Assembly: GCF_009687845.1 (NCBI RefSeq) | Contig: NZ_BLAD01000038.1 | Location: 252,721 to 291,951 of the forward strand | Direction: 5' to 3' | From: Acrocarpospora corrugata | Lineage (GTDB): Bacteria > Actinomycetota > Actinomycetes > Streptosporangiales > Streptosporangiaceae | DNA length: 39,231 bases | Shown here: in pieces, positions 13,938 to 22,902 of the stretch | How positions within the stretch are numbered: the first letter of the stretch is position 1 | Layout of the letters: each line of letters opens with the position of its first letter | Translations under genes and position numbers: made by a program | Notes under the pieces: generated by a model | Told to the model about the DNA's origin: nothing | The model's input: the letters and a program-made list of their open reading frames with translations, nothing else | The model's database searches: none

Positions 13938-15227
13938 ATGATCCGCATTGCCCCCTTTGGGCGCGTGCTGGCGGTCGCCGCGGCGGCCAGTCTCGCGCTC
14001 ACGGCCTGTGGTGGCGGCGAGGAAACCGCTTCGCCGGCGTCTTCCGCGCCTGCGGCACCGGCTTCCTCCGCGCCCGCCGCAGCTGCTGGCGATGGCGTGC
14101 TCACCGTTGGTGCCCTGCTGCCGCAGACCGGTGACCTGGCCTTCCTTGGCCCGCCGGAGTTCGCGGGCGTGAAGCTGGCGGTCAAGGAGATCAACGAGGC
14201 CGGTGGCGTCCTCGGCAAGCCGGTGGTGGAGATCGACACCGACTCTGGCGACACCAAGACCGACATTGCGTCCCAGTCGGTGGACAAACTGCTGCAGCAG
14301 AACACCGACGTGGTGATCGGCGCGGCCTCGTCCGGTGTGTCCAAGACGGTCATCGACAAGATCACGAACGCCGGCGTGGTGCACTTCTCCCCGGCGAACA
14401 CCTCACCTGAGTTCACGACTTATGCGGACAAGGGTCTTTATTTCCGGACCGCTCCTTCTGACGTGCTCCAGGGCCGGGTCCTCGGCGACCTCATCGTCCA
14501 GGACGGCAGCGACACCGTGGCCATCCTGAACCGCCAGGACTCCTACGGCAACGGCCTGGCCGACGAGGTCGAGAAGTCGGTCAGCGGCGGCGGTGGCGAG
14601 ATCGTGGTCAAGACCGCGTACGACCCGGCCGCCGCGGACTTCTCCGCGGACGTCGCGAAGATCAAGGAGGCCAACCCCAAGGCCATCGCCCTGATCGCGT
14701 TCAACGAGACCACGAAGATCATTCCTGAGCTCAAGAAGCAGGGTCTGGGCCCGGACAAGGTCAAGATCTACTTCGTCGACGGCAACCTCGCCGACTACTC
14801 CAAGGACTTCCCGAAGGGAACCCTGGAAGGCATCAAGGGCACGCTGCCCGGCGCCAAGGCCCCCGACGACTTCCGCCAGAAGCTGCTCTCCGTCGACCCG
14901 GCGCTGACGGACTGGAGCTACGCTCCCGAGTCCTACGACGCCACGGTCCTGTCGGCGCTGGCCGCCGAGGCCGCCAAGTCCGACGCCGGCACCGCGGTCG
15001 CCAGCAAGCTGATCGACGTCAGCAAGGGCGGCGAGAAGTGCACCGACTTCGCCGCCTGCCTCGCCCTGCTCAAGGAGGGCAAGGACATCGACTACGACGG
15101 CCTGAGCGGCCCGGTCGAGTTCAGCGACGCCGGTGACCCGTCCGAGGCCACCATCGGCATCTACCAGTACGACGCCGAGAACAAGTACGCCAACATCACC
15201 TACCTGTCCGGCAAGGTCGCCGGCTAG
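13938..15227 (+). CDS. livK: Branched-chain amino acid ABC transporter, substrate-binding lipoprotein
   Basis: A 429-residue extracellular binding protein. The signal peptide ends in the lipobox LALTAC with lipidated Cys24, followed by an Ala/Pro/Ser-rich tether (about 25-52) and a two-lobed periplasmic-binding fold of the Leu/Ile/Val type: VGALLPQTGDLAFLG, EINEAGGVLGKPV, and the hinge-region VDKLLQQNTDVVIGAASS. The GAAGGAG ribosome-binding site is 8 nt before the ATG. A terminator right after the stop separates it from the permease and ATPase genes, giving the usual excess of binding protein. The ligand could also be urea or a short amide, since the families overlap; the name rests on homology by motif. 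Confidence 0.92.
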   Translation: MIRIAPFGRVLAVAAAASLALTACGGGEETASPASSAPAAPASSAPAAAAGDGVLTVGALLPQTGDLAFLGPPEFAGVKLAVKEINEAGGVLGKPVVEIDTDSGDTKTDIASQSVDKLLQQNTDVVIGAASSGVSKTVIDKITNAGVVHFSPANTSPEFTTYADKGLYFRTAPSDVLQGRVLGDLIVQDGSDTVAILNRQDSYGNGLADEVEKSVSGGGGEIVVKTAYDPAAADFSADVAKIKEANPKAIALIAFNETTKIIPELKKQGLGPDKVKIYFVDGNLADYSKDFPKGTLEGIKGTLPGAKAPDDFRQKLLSVDPALTDWSYAPESYDATVLSALAAEAAKSDAGTAVASKLIDVSKGGEKCTDFAACLALLKEGKDIDYDGLSGPVEFSDAGDPSEATIGIYQYDAENKYANITYLSGKVAG

Positions 15228-15253
15228 TCCCACCGCTCGGCTCACACAGCCGT

Positions 15254-15285
15254 GAAGAGCCCTGGTCGCAAGGCCGGGGCTCTTC
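15254..15285 (+). terminator. Terminator or attenuator after livK
   Basis: GAAGAGCCC pairs with GGGCTCTTC (9 bp, plus 2 bp beyond a mismatch). A short GTTTG follows. It probably lets part of transcription pass into the downstream liv genes. Confidence 0.8.
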
Positions 15286-15314
15286 GTTTGGGAGGGCCGG
15301 AAGCACACAGAACG

Positions 15315-15361
15315 CTCTGGTCACCGATTGGTGACGAACGGTCCATAATCGGACTCCAGAG
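15315..15361. promoter_or_regulatory. Nested inverted repeats upstream of livH
   Basis: CTCTGG (15315-15320) and CCAGAG (15356-15361) enclose two smaller repeats: TCACC-GATT-GGTGA (GTCACC/GGTGAC when extended by the neighbouring bases, 15320-15335) and GTCC-ATAATC-GGAC (15341-15354). Just downstream is TATGCT (15364-15369), a good -10 hexamer. If that promoter is used, the repeats lie at the -35 region and act as DNA operators; if transcription comes from livK, they could fold as an RNA three-way junction. Confidence 0.4.
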
Positions 15362-15457
15362 AATATGCTCCGGCCACAACGGTGCAGACTTCTTGCAATA
15401 TCGCGTGTTCGGGCTGGCTGGGCACAACCCGGCCATGACCTAAGTGAGGGAACAGCT

Positions 15458-16744
15458 TTGCGCAGAGCCGTGATCGCTTTCACGGCCTTCCTGGGTGCGC
15501 TCTTCATCCTGCTCGCCTCTCCCGCCTGGGCGGAAGGGGAGTCGCTGAGGGGCACACTCCAAAACCAAGGCCAGCCGGTGAACGGCGTGAAAATCAGCGT
15601 GACCTCCGGGGACGGCCAACCCGTCGGTGAGGCCACGTCGGGCGCCGACGGCAAATGGGAAGTCCAAGTCCCCGCCGCGGGCAGTTACAAGGTCACCCTG
15701 GATCAGGCGACCCTCCCCGCCGGGACGGTGCTCAAGTTCAAGGACCGCGCGACGCTGAGCGTGCAGGTGTTCGAAGGCAACTACCGGAACGTCCTGTTCG
15801 CCCTGGCCAGCGGAGACGCCGCCGGGGTCGCGACACCGCCGGACGGCGGCGGCAGCAGCGCCTTCTGGACCCGGGTGGCACAGCTCGCCTTCGAAGGCCT
15901 CAGCCTCGGGCTGATCATCGCCCTGGGCGCGCTGGGCATCTCACTGATCTTCGGCACCACCGGCCTCACCAACTTCGCCCACGGCGAGCTGCTCACGGTC
16001 GGCGCGTTCATCGCGTTCGTCCTCAACTCGACCTTCGGCCTGCACCTGCTGATCGCGACACCGCTGGCGGTGATCGTCGCGGCCGGGTTCGGGTACGGGC
16101 AGGAACGCTTCTTCTGGGGCCCGCTGCGCAACCGCAAGACCGGCCTGGTGTCGATGATGATCATCTCCATCGGCGTGGCCATGTTCCTGCGCTACCTGCT
16201 GCTCTTCCTGTTCGGCGGCGAGAACGTCCCGTACGAGCAGTACGTCGCCCAGGACGGCATCAAGCTCGGGCCCGTCTTCACCACGCCCAAGAGCCTGATC
16301 GCGATGGGCATCGAGATCGCCGTCCTGATCGCCGTCGGCCTGGCCCTCACCTTCACCCGGCTGGGCAAGGCCACCCGGGCGGTGTCCGACAACCCCGCGC
16401 TGGCCGCCTCCTCCGGCATCAACGTGGACCGGATCATCCGGATCGTCTGGGCCATGGGCACCGCGGTCGCGGGCCTGGCCGGGATCATGCTCGGCACCAC
16501 CCAGATCCTCAACTTCCAGATGGGCCAGCAGGTGCTGCTGCTGATGTTCGCCGGGGTGACCCTGGGCGGCCTCGGCACCGCCTTCGGCGCCCTGGTCGGC
16601 TCGCTCGTGGTGGGCATGTTCGTGCAGATCTCCACGATCTGGATCCCCCCGGAGCTCAAGACCGTCGGCGCCCTCGCCGTGCTCATCCTCGTGCTCCTTG
16701 TCAGGCCGCAAGGCATTCTCGGCCGCCGCGAGCGGATCGGTTAG
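15458..16744 (+). CDS. livH: Branched-chain amino acid ABC permease (LivH) with N-terminal exported domain
   Basis: A 428-residue inner-membrane permease of the LivH type, one half of the transport channel. The core (about 140-428) has eight or so hydrophobic helices and the family motif GTTGLTNFAHGE. Unusually, it begins with a cleavable-looking signal sequence (cleavage after the AWA at 23-25) and a roughly 90-residue beta-type domain (GTLQNQGQPVNGVKISV, then GADGKWEVQVPAAGSYKV) resembling carboxypeptidase regulatory-like or Ig-like domains, then a Gly/Pro/Ser linker. This domain would sit outside the membrane, where the binding protein docks. The TTG start at 15458 is chosen because GAGGG is 7 nt upstream and it begins exactly at the signal sequence. 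livM follows after 9 bp. Confidence 0.9.
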   Translation: MRRAVIAFTAFLGALFILLASPAWAEGESLRGTLQNQGQPVNGVKISVTSGDGQPVGEATSGADGKWEVQVPAAGSYKVTLDQATLPAGTVLKFKDRATLSVQVFEGNYRNVLFALASGDAAGVATPPDGGGSSAFWTRVAQLAFEGLSLGLIIALGALGISLIFGTTGLTNFAHGELLTVGAFIAFVLNSTFGLHLLIATPLAVIVAAGFGYGQERFFWGPLRNRKTGLVSMMIISIGVAMFLRYLLLFLFGGENVPYEQYVAQDGIKLGPVFTTPKSLIAMGIEIAVLIAVGLALTFTRLGKATRAVSDNPALAASSGINVDRIIRIVWAMGTAVAGLAGIMLGTTQILNFQMGQQVLLLMFAGVTLGGLGTAFGALVGSLVVGMFVQISTIWIPPELKTVGALAVLILVLLVRPQGILGRRERIG

Positions 16745-16753
16745 GTCGAAGTC

Positions 16754-17740
16754 ATGGACTGGACTCTCATCTTCTCCCGCGCCGTCGAGGCCGGGATCGG
16801 CACAGAAGCCGTCATCTACGCGCTCGCCGCGATCGGCCTGAACATCCACTTCGGCTACACCGGGCTGCTCAACTTCGGCCAGGCGGGCTTCCTGGCCGTC
16901 GGCGCGTACGGCGTCGCGACCACCGTGGCCACCCTCGGGCTGCCCTTCTGGCTGGGCATCGTGATCGGGCTGGCGGCCGCCGTCCTGTTCGCGCTCCTGC
17001 TGGGCATCCCGACGCTGCGCCTGCGCGCCGACTACCTGGCCATCGTCACCATCGCGGCGGCCGAGATCGTCCGCCTGGTGGTCCGCTCGGTGGCGCTGCA
17101 GGGCACCTTCGGCGGCACCGACGGCCTGGAAGCGTTCTCCGACGACTTCTACGGGATGAACATCTACTCCCCGGGGCAGTACGGGATCGGCCCGATCGCC
17201 TTCGACCACCGCACACTGTGGGTGCTCACCGTCGGGTGGATCCTGGTGGCCGCCGCCTGCGCGGTCGTCTACCTGGTCATGAAGAGCCCCTGGGGCCGGG
17301 TGCTGAAGGCCATCAGGGAGGACGAGGACGCGGTGCGCAGCCTCGGCAAGAACGTCTTCTCGTACAAGATGCAGGCCCTGGTCTTCGGCGGCGTCATCGG
17401 CTCGCTGGCCGGGTTCCTGTTCGCGCTCAGCCGGGCCGCCACCCAGCCCGACCTGTTCAGCACCGAGCTGACCTTCTTCGCCTACACCGTGCTCATCCTC
17501 GGCGGCGCCGCCCGGGTGTTCGGCCCGGTGCTCGGCGCGGTGATCTTCTGGTGCCTGCTGATCCTGGTCAAGACGGGCATGGAAGAGGCCGTCAACCACC
17601 AGGTGATCACCTTCATCACGGTGAACCAGGTGGGCTCGATCAACTACATGCTGGTCGGCCTCGGCCTGGTACTCCTGCTGATCTACCGCCCGCAGGGCAT
17701 CCTCGGCGACAAGAGAGAGATCGCGCTCGATGCACGCTGA
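16754..17740 (+). CDS. livM: Branched-chain amino acid ABC permease (LivM)
   Basis: The 328-residue second permease subunit. It shows about eight to ten hydrophobic helices and the LivM motif GYTGLLNFGQAGF near residue 35, then LLGIPTLRLRADYLAIVT, typical of the family, and the EAA-like loop KAIREDEDAVRSLGKN that contacts the ATPase subunits. It overlaps livG by 11 bp, so translation is coupled. It has no extra domain, unlike LivH. Confidence 0.95.
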   Translation: MDWTLIFSRAVEAGIGTEAVIYALAAIGLNIHFGYTGLLNFGQAGFLAVGAYGVATTVATLGLPFWLGIVIGLAAAVLFALLLGIPTLRLRADYLAIVTIAAAEIVRLVVRSVALQGTFGGTDGLEAFSDDFYGMNIYSPGQYGIGPIAFDHRTLWVLTVGWILVAAACAVVYLVMKSPWGRVLKAIREDEDAVRSLGKNVFSYKMQALVFGGVIGSLAGFLFALSRAATQPDLFSTELTFFAYTVLILGGAARVFGPVLGAVIFWCLLILVKTGMEEAVNHQVITFITVNQVGSINYMLVGLGLVLLLIYRPQGILGDKREIALDAR

Positions 17741-18652
17741 CACTGTGAACCGCAAGGCGGAGGCGCTCGCCGCGCTCGCGAGCGTGCCCTCGGAACCCGG
17801 CGCGCCCAAGCCCGACCCCATCCTCGTGGTCGACAACGTGGTGCGGCGCTTCGGCGGCCTGACCGCCGTCGAGGTCGAGCACGTGGAGATCCAGCGCGGT
17901 TCCATCACCGCGCTGATCGGGCCCAACGGCGCCGGCAAGACCACGTTCTTCAACCAGCTCACCGGTTTCGACACCGCCGACTCCGGCGCCTGGACGTTCA
18001 ACGGCAAGCCGATGAACGGCGTCTCGGCGCACCAGGTCGCCCGCCGGGGCATGGTCAGGACCTTCCAGCTCACCAAGGCGCTGTCCAAGCTGACGGTGAT
18101 GGAGAACATGCGGCTCGGGGCGCAGAAGCAGCGCGGGGAGAACTTCTTCCGCGCCCTCTTCTCCGGCCTCTGGCAGCCCCAGGAGGACGAGATCACCGTC
18201 CGGGCCGAGGAACTCCTCGAACGCTTCAAGCTCGGCGCCAAGCGCGACGACTTCGCCGGCTCGCTCTCCGGCGGCCAGCGCAAGCTGCTGGAGATGGCCA
18301 GGGCGCTCATGGTCGGCCCCGAGCTCGTCATGCTGGACGAGCCCATGGCGGGCGTCAACCCGGCCCTCACCCAGTCCCTGCTCGGCCACGTGAAGGACCT
18401 GCGCGAGCAGGGCATGACCGTGCTGTTCGTCGAGCACGACATGGACATGGTCCGCGACATCAGCGACTGGGTCATCGTGATGGCCCAGGGCACGGTCATC
18501 GCCGAGGGCCCGCCCGACACGATCATGGCCGACGCCCGGGTGATCGACGCCTATCTGGGCGCCCACCACGACGCCCCGCTGACCACGGCCGAGGCCGAGG
18601 AGCAGCTGCACCAGGCCGAGGCGGAGCTAGAGGCGGAAATTGAGGAGAAGGC

Positions 18653-18656
<4 letters not shown>
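17730..18656 (+). CDS. livG: Branched-chain amino acid ABC transporter ATPase (LivG)
   Basis: A 308-residue ATP-binding subunit. Walker A is GPNGAGKTT, the signature motif LSGGQRKL, Walker B LVMLDEPMAG, and the switch histidine follows in FVEHDMD. The first 30 residues are an Ala/Pro-rich lead-in not needed for the fold, and the last 40 are a Glu/Ala-rich tail (TTAEAEEQLHQAEAEL) that may form a helix; both make it longer than typical LivG proteins of about 255 residues. The ATG lies inside livM. The stop overlaps the livF start in ATGA. Confidence 0.95.
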
Positions 18657-19450
<794 letters not shown>

Positions 19451-19461
19451 TCCTCGGGAGG

Positions 19462-19496
19462 GCGCCCCGGTTGCCGGAAGTTCGCAACCGGGGCGC
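19462..19496 (+). terminator. Terminator of the liv operon
   Basis: GCGCCCCGGTTGC and GCAACCGGGGCGC form a perfect 13-bp stem with a 9-nt loop, starting 11 bp after the livF stop, followed by TTCTCT. It is the longest perfect stem in the window. Confidence 0.92.
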
Positions 19497-19530
19497 TTCT
19501 CTACTTTCCGGCCTGCGGTTTACCGGGAAT

Positions 19531-19607
19531 GAGCCCGTGGTTGACCTTTGGGACCATGCGGCGCTTCCCCGGCGCGGCACGTTGTCTACTCGGTCATCCA
19601 CGGGCTC
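19531..19607. repeat. Long imperfect inverted repeat in the livF-thioesterase gap
   Basis: Arms of 16 bp (GAGCCCGTGG-T-TGACC at 19531-19546; GGTCA-T-CCACGGGCTC at 19592-19607) pair except for one T-T mismatch and enclose 45 bp that holds a smaller GCGC-type hairpin. No gene lies here. It may be a structured RNA or the remains of an element; strand and role are undecided. Confidence 0.4.
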
Positions 19608-19616
19608 TGGGAGAGA

Positions 19617-19644
19617 CACGCTAGCGACCCGTGGGGCTCGCGTG
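19617..19644 (-). terminator. Possible terminator of the thioesterase gene
   Basis: CACGCTAGC and GCTCGCGTG pair with one mismatch around a 10-nt loop, 47 bp after the minus-strand thioesterase stop. On that strand TCTCTCCC follows the stem. Confidence 0.4.
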
Positions 19645-19690
19645 CAAAGAGAGACGCATTTTGGCCGTCCCCATTTCCGGCCGGTCCTGC

Positions 19691-20098
19691 TCAGGAGGCG
19701 TCGCGCAGCATGCAGGTGAGGCGCGAGGTGCAGACGCGGCGGTCCTGGTCGTCGGTGATGACGATCTCGTAGGTGGCGATGGTGCGGCCGCCGTGCAGCT
19801 GGGTGGCGACGCCGGTGACGTGGCCGGTGGTGGCCGAGCGGTGGTGGGTGGCGCTGATCTCGATGCCGACCGCGATCCGCCCGGCGCCCGCGTGCATGGC
19901 CGCGGCGGTGGAGCCGATCGTCTCGGCCAGCACCACCGAGGCGCCCCCGTGCAGCAGCCCGTACGGCTGGGTGTTGCCCTGGACGGGCATCCTGGCCACC
20001 ACCCGGTGCGCGGTCGCCTCAATGAACTCGATGCCCATCCGCTCGGGCAGGTGCCCGTTCCCCGCCTCGTTCATCAGTGCCACGAGCTCTTGGGTCAA
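19691..20098 (-). CDS. PaaI-type hotdog thioesterase
   Basis: A 135-residue protein with the hotdog thioesterase pattern: the QPYGLLHGGASVVLAETIGSTAA helix region carries the HGG turn and a glutamate at the usual catalytic position, followed by strands GIEISATHHRSATTGHVTG and TRLTCMLRDAS-like ends. Members hydrolyse acyl-CoA thioesters, often aromatic ones such as hydroxybenzoyl- or phenylacetyl-CoA; the substrate here cannot be told. The TTG at 20098 is chosen because GGAAGG lies just upstream; an ATG nine codons in is the alternative. It is divergent from polA. Confidence 0.88.
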   Translation of the reverse strand: MTQELVALMNEAGNGHLPERMGIEFIEATAHRVVARMPVQGNTQPYGLLHGGASVVLAETIGSTAAAMHAGAGRIAVGIEISATHHRSATTGHVTGVATQLHGGRTIATYEIVITDDQDRRVCTSRLTCMLRDAS

Positions 20099-20137
20099 GG
20101 CTCTTCCTTCCAGAGGTTTTCTGTCGTAGGGGCAGAC

Positions 20138-20143
20138 TAGGCT
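20138..20143 (+). promoter_or_regulatory. Candidate -10 box of polA
   Basis: TAGGCT is followed by 6 nt and the GTG at 20150, consistent with a leaderless polA message. No ribosome-binding site is visible. Confidence 0.5.
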
Positions 20144-20149
20144 GCGGGT

Positions 20150-22831
20150 GTGCCGAAGAACGAAGCCACCCCCACCCGTCCCCGCCTCCTGCTCCTCGAC
20201 GGGCACTCGCTGGCCTACCGGGCGTTCTACGCGCTGAAGGACGCCAACCTGATGACGACCGACGGCCAGCACACCGAGGCGGTGTATGGCTTCACGTCCA
20301 TGCTGACGAACATCCTGCGCGACGAGGCGCCGACGCACGTGGTGGTCTGCTTCGACCGCAGCGAGCCCACGTTCCGGCACGAGGCGTTCGCGAACTACAA
20401 GGCCAACAGGTCGGCCACTCCCGAGAACTTCGTCGGCCAGATCCAGCTCATCTTCGAGCTGCTCGACGCGCTGCGCATCCCGCACCTGTCGCTGGCGGGC
20501 TTCGAGGCCGACGACCTGATCGCCACGCTGGCCACCCAGGCCACCGAGGAGGGCATGGACGTCCTCATCGTCACCGGCGACCGGGACGCGCTCCAGCTGG
20601 TCAACGAGCGGGTCACCGTGCTGATGACCCGCCGCGGCATCAGCGACATGACCCGCTTCACCCCCGAGGCCGTGCAGGAGAAATACGGGCTGAGCCCCGT
20701 TCAGTATCCCGACTTCGCGGCGCTGCGCGGCGACCCCAGCGACAACCTGCCCAGCATCCCCGGCGTGGGCGAGAAGACCGCGATCAAGTGGATCCTCGAC
20801 TTCGGCTCGCTGGACGAGCTGGTCCGCCGGGCCGACGAGGTCAAGGGCAAGGTCGGCGGCATGCTCAGGGAGCACCTGGGCCAGGTGATCCACAACCGGA
20901 TGCTGACCGAGCTCAAACGCGACGTGGTCCTGGACGTGCGCCCCACCGAGCTGACCATGGGCCAGTGGGACCGCGAGAAGATCAACGAACTGCTCGACTC
21001 GCTGCAGATCCGCGGCGAGCTGCGCGAGCGCCTGTTCAAGACCCTCGGCACCGCCGAACCCGAGATCGAGGGCGCGGTCGAGGTCCAGGTCACCTCCCTC
21101 GCCCCCGGCGAGGTCGCCGCCTGGCTGAGCGCCCTCCCCGAGGGCCGCGCCGGCCTCGCCTTCCGTGGGGTCTACGGGAGCGGCACCGGCCGCCTGGACG
21201 GCATCGCGATCGCCTCCCCGGACGACTCGGCCGCCTACCTCGACCCCACCCAGCTCACCCCCGAGGACGAGAAGGCCCTCAGCGCCTGGCTGGCCGACGA
21301 CACCAGGCCCAAGACCGTGCACGACGCCAAGGGCCCGCTGCTGGCCCTGTGGGCGCACGGGCTCGATCTGCGCGGCCTCACCTGCGACACCGCGCTGGCC
21401 GCCTACCTGGCGCTGCCCGGCCAGCGCAGCTTCCCGCTGGACGACCTGGTGCTGCGCTACCTGCACCGCGAGCTGAAGGCCGAGAGCGACGGCAACGGCC
21501 AGACCAGCCTGTTCGAGGAGGACGACACCGCCGCCAAGGAGCTGGGCACCCGCGCGCTGGCCGTCCGCGACCTGGCCATCGCGCTGGAGAGCTTCCTGTC
21601 CGAGCGCGGCGGCACCCGCCTGGTGACAGAGGTGGAACTGCCCCTGGTCCGGGTGCTGGCCGAGGTGGAGCGGGCCGGCATCGCCGCCGACCGGCAGTAC
21701 TTCGCGGCCCTGGAGGCCGAGTTCGCCGCCGCCGTCAAGCAGGCCACCGAGGCCGCGCACGACTCGGTGGGGGAGCAGTTCAACCTGGGCTCGCCCAAGC
21801 AGCTCCAGGAGATCCTGTTCGTCAAGCTCAACCTGCCGAAGACGGGCAAGACCAAGACCGGCTACACCACCGACGCGGACGCCCTGGTCTGGCTGGCCGG
21901 CCAGACCGAGCACGAGCTGCCGACGATCATGCTCAGGCACCGGGACCAGCAGAAGCTGCGCACCACGGTGGAGGGCCTGATCAAGGAGATCGGCGACGAA
22001 GGCCGCATCCACACCACGTTCAACCAGATCGTGGCCGCCACCGGGCGGCTGTCCAGCGAGAAGCCCAACCTGCAGAACATCCCGATCAGGACCGCGGAGG
22101 GACGCCGGATCCGGAAGGGCTTCGTGGTCGGCGCGGGCTTCGAGACGCTGCTCACGGCCGACTACAGCCAGATCGAGCTGCGCATCATGGCCGACATGTC
22201 CGGCGACGCGTCGCTGATCGAGGCGTTCGAGTCCGGCCACGACTTCCACCTGGCCACCGCCGCCAAGGTCTTCGACGTCGCCCCTGAGGCCGTCACCGGC
22301 GAGATGCGCGCCAAGATCAAGGCGATGAACTACGGCCTCGCGTATGGGTTGTCCGATTTCGGGTTGTCCGGTCAGCTGAACATCCCGGTGGCCGAGGCGC
22401 GCGAGCTCAAGAACGGCTACTTCGAGGAGTTCGGCGGCGTCCGCGACTACCTGGAGGCCATCGTCGCCCAGGCCCGCAAGGACGGCTACACCGAGACCAT
22501 CCTCGGCCGCCGCCGCTACCTGCCCGACCTGACCAGCGACAACCGCCAGCGCCGCGAGATGGCCGAGCGGATGGCGCTGAACGCCCCGATCCAGGGGTCG
22601 GCCGCCGACATCATCAAGGTCGCGATGCTGAACGTGCAGCGGGCCATCGAGGGCATGCGCTCCCGGATGCTGCTCCAGGTCCACGATGAACTCGTGTTCG
22701 AGGTCGCGCCGGGCGAGCTGGACTCGCTCCGCGAGGTCGTGGTGGCGCGGATGCGCGAGGCCTACCAGCTGCGGGTGCCGCTGGACGTCTCGGTCGGGGT
22801 GGGCACCACCTGGGAGGACGCCGGCCACTGA
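20150..22831 (+). CDS. polA: DNA polymerase I
   Basis: An 893-residue repair and Okazaki-fragment polymerase. Residues 1-300 are the 5'-3' exonuclease (LLLDGHSLAYRAFYAL, VVCFDRSEPTFRHE, GDRDALQLV, the helix-hairpin-helix PSIPGVGEKTA). Residues 300-490 correspond to the 3'-5' exonuclease, but its first motif reads AFRGVYGS where active enzymes have DxE, so proofreading is probably lost, as in other actinobacteria. The polymerase domain has motif A DYSQIELR (Asp671), motif B with NYGLAYG, and motif C QVHDELVFEV (Asp846). The GTG start has no ribosome-binding site but a -10 box 6 nt upstream. Confidence 0.98.
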   Translation: MPKNEATPTRPRLLLLDGHSLAYRAFYALKDANLMTTDGQHTEAVYGFTSMLTNILRDEAPTHVVVCFDRSEPTFRHEAFANYKANRSATPENFVGQIQLIFELLDALRIPHLSLAGFEADDLIATLATQATEEGMDVLIVTGDRDALQLVNERVTVLMTRRGISDMTRFTPEAVQEKYGLSPVQYPDFAALRGDPSDNLPSIPGVGEKTAIKWILDFGSLDELVRRADEVKGKVGGMLREHLGQVIHNRMLTELKRDVVLDVRPTELTMGQWDREKINELLDSLQIRGELRERLFKTLGTAEPEIEGAVEVQVTSLAPGEVAAWLSALPEGRAGLAFRGVYGSGTGRLDGIAIASPDDSAAYLDPTQLTPEDEKALSAWLADDTRPKTVHDAKGPLLALWAHGLDLRGLTCDTALAAYLALPGQRSFPLDDLVLRYLHRELKAESDGNGQTSLFEEDDTAAKELGTRALAVRDLAIALESFLSERGGTRLVTEVELPLVRVLAEVERAGIAADRQYFAALEAEFAAAVKQATEAAHDSVGEQFNLGSPKQLQEILFVKLNLPKTGKTKTGYTTDADALVWLAGQTEHELPTIMLRHRDQQKLRTTVEGLIKEIGDEGRIHTTFNQIVAATGRLSSEKPNLQNIPIRTAEGRRIRKGFVVGAGFETLLTADYSQIELRIMADMSGDASLIEAFESGHDFHLATAAKVFDVAPEAVTGEMRAKIKAMNYGLAYGLSDFGLSGQLNIPVAEARELKNGYFEEFGGVRDYLEAIVAQARKDGYTETILGRRRYLPDLTSDNRQRREMAERMALNAPIQGSAADIIKVAMLNVQRAIEGMRSRMLLQVHDELVFEVAPGELDSLREVVVARMREAYQLRVPLDVSVGVGTTWEDAGH

Positions 22832-22887
22832 CCGCGGGATCGCCGGTGGGATGGGGCGGATCGATACCGCGCGGCGCGGCCGGGCGC

Positions 22888-22893
22888 TAGGGT
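22888..22893 (+). promoter_or_regulatory. Candidate -10 box of the deacetylase gene
   Basis: TAGGGT lies 3 nt before an ATG (22897) and 9 nt before an in-frame GTG (22903). Since transcription normally starts 6-8 nt after the box, the GTG is the more likely start. Confidence 0.4.
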
Positions 22894-22902
22894 CGGATGA
22901 CT

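Noticed and set aside
15315-15361. A riboswitch before livH
   Set aside because: The fold matches no riboswitch class I know and the better promoter lies downstream of it; kept only as a possible operator.
15941-18526. Long minus-strand frame opposite livH, livM and livG
   Set aside because: Composition is repetitive and domainless; the opposite strand encodes complete ABC subunits.
20140-22828. Minus-strand frame extending the thioesterase by about 900 codons
   Set aside because: It is the antisense of polA. Only the last 135 codons form a real hotdog protein with a ribosome-binding site at a TTG.
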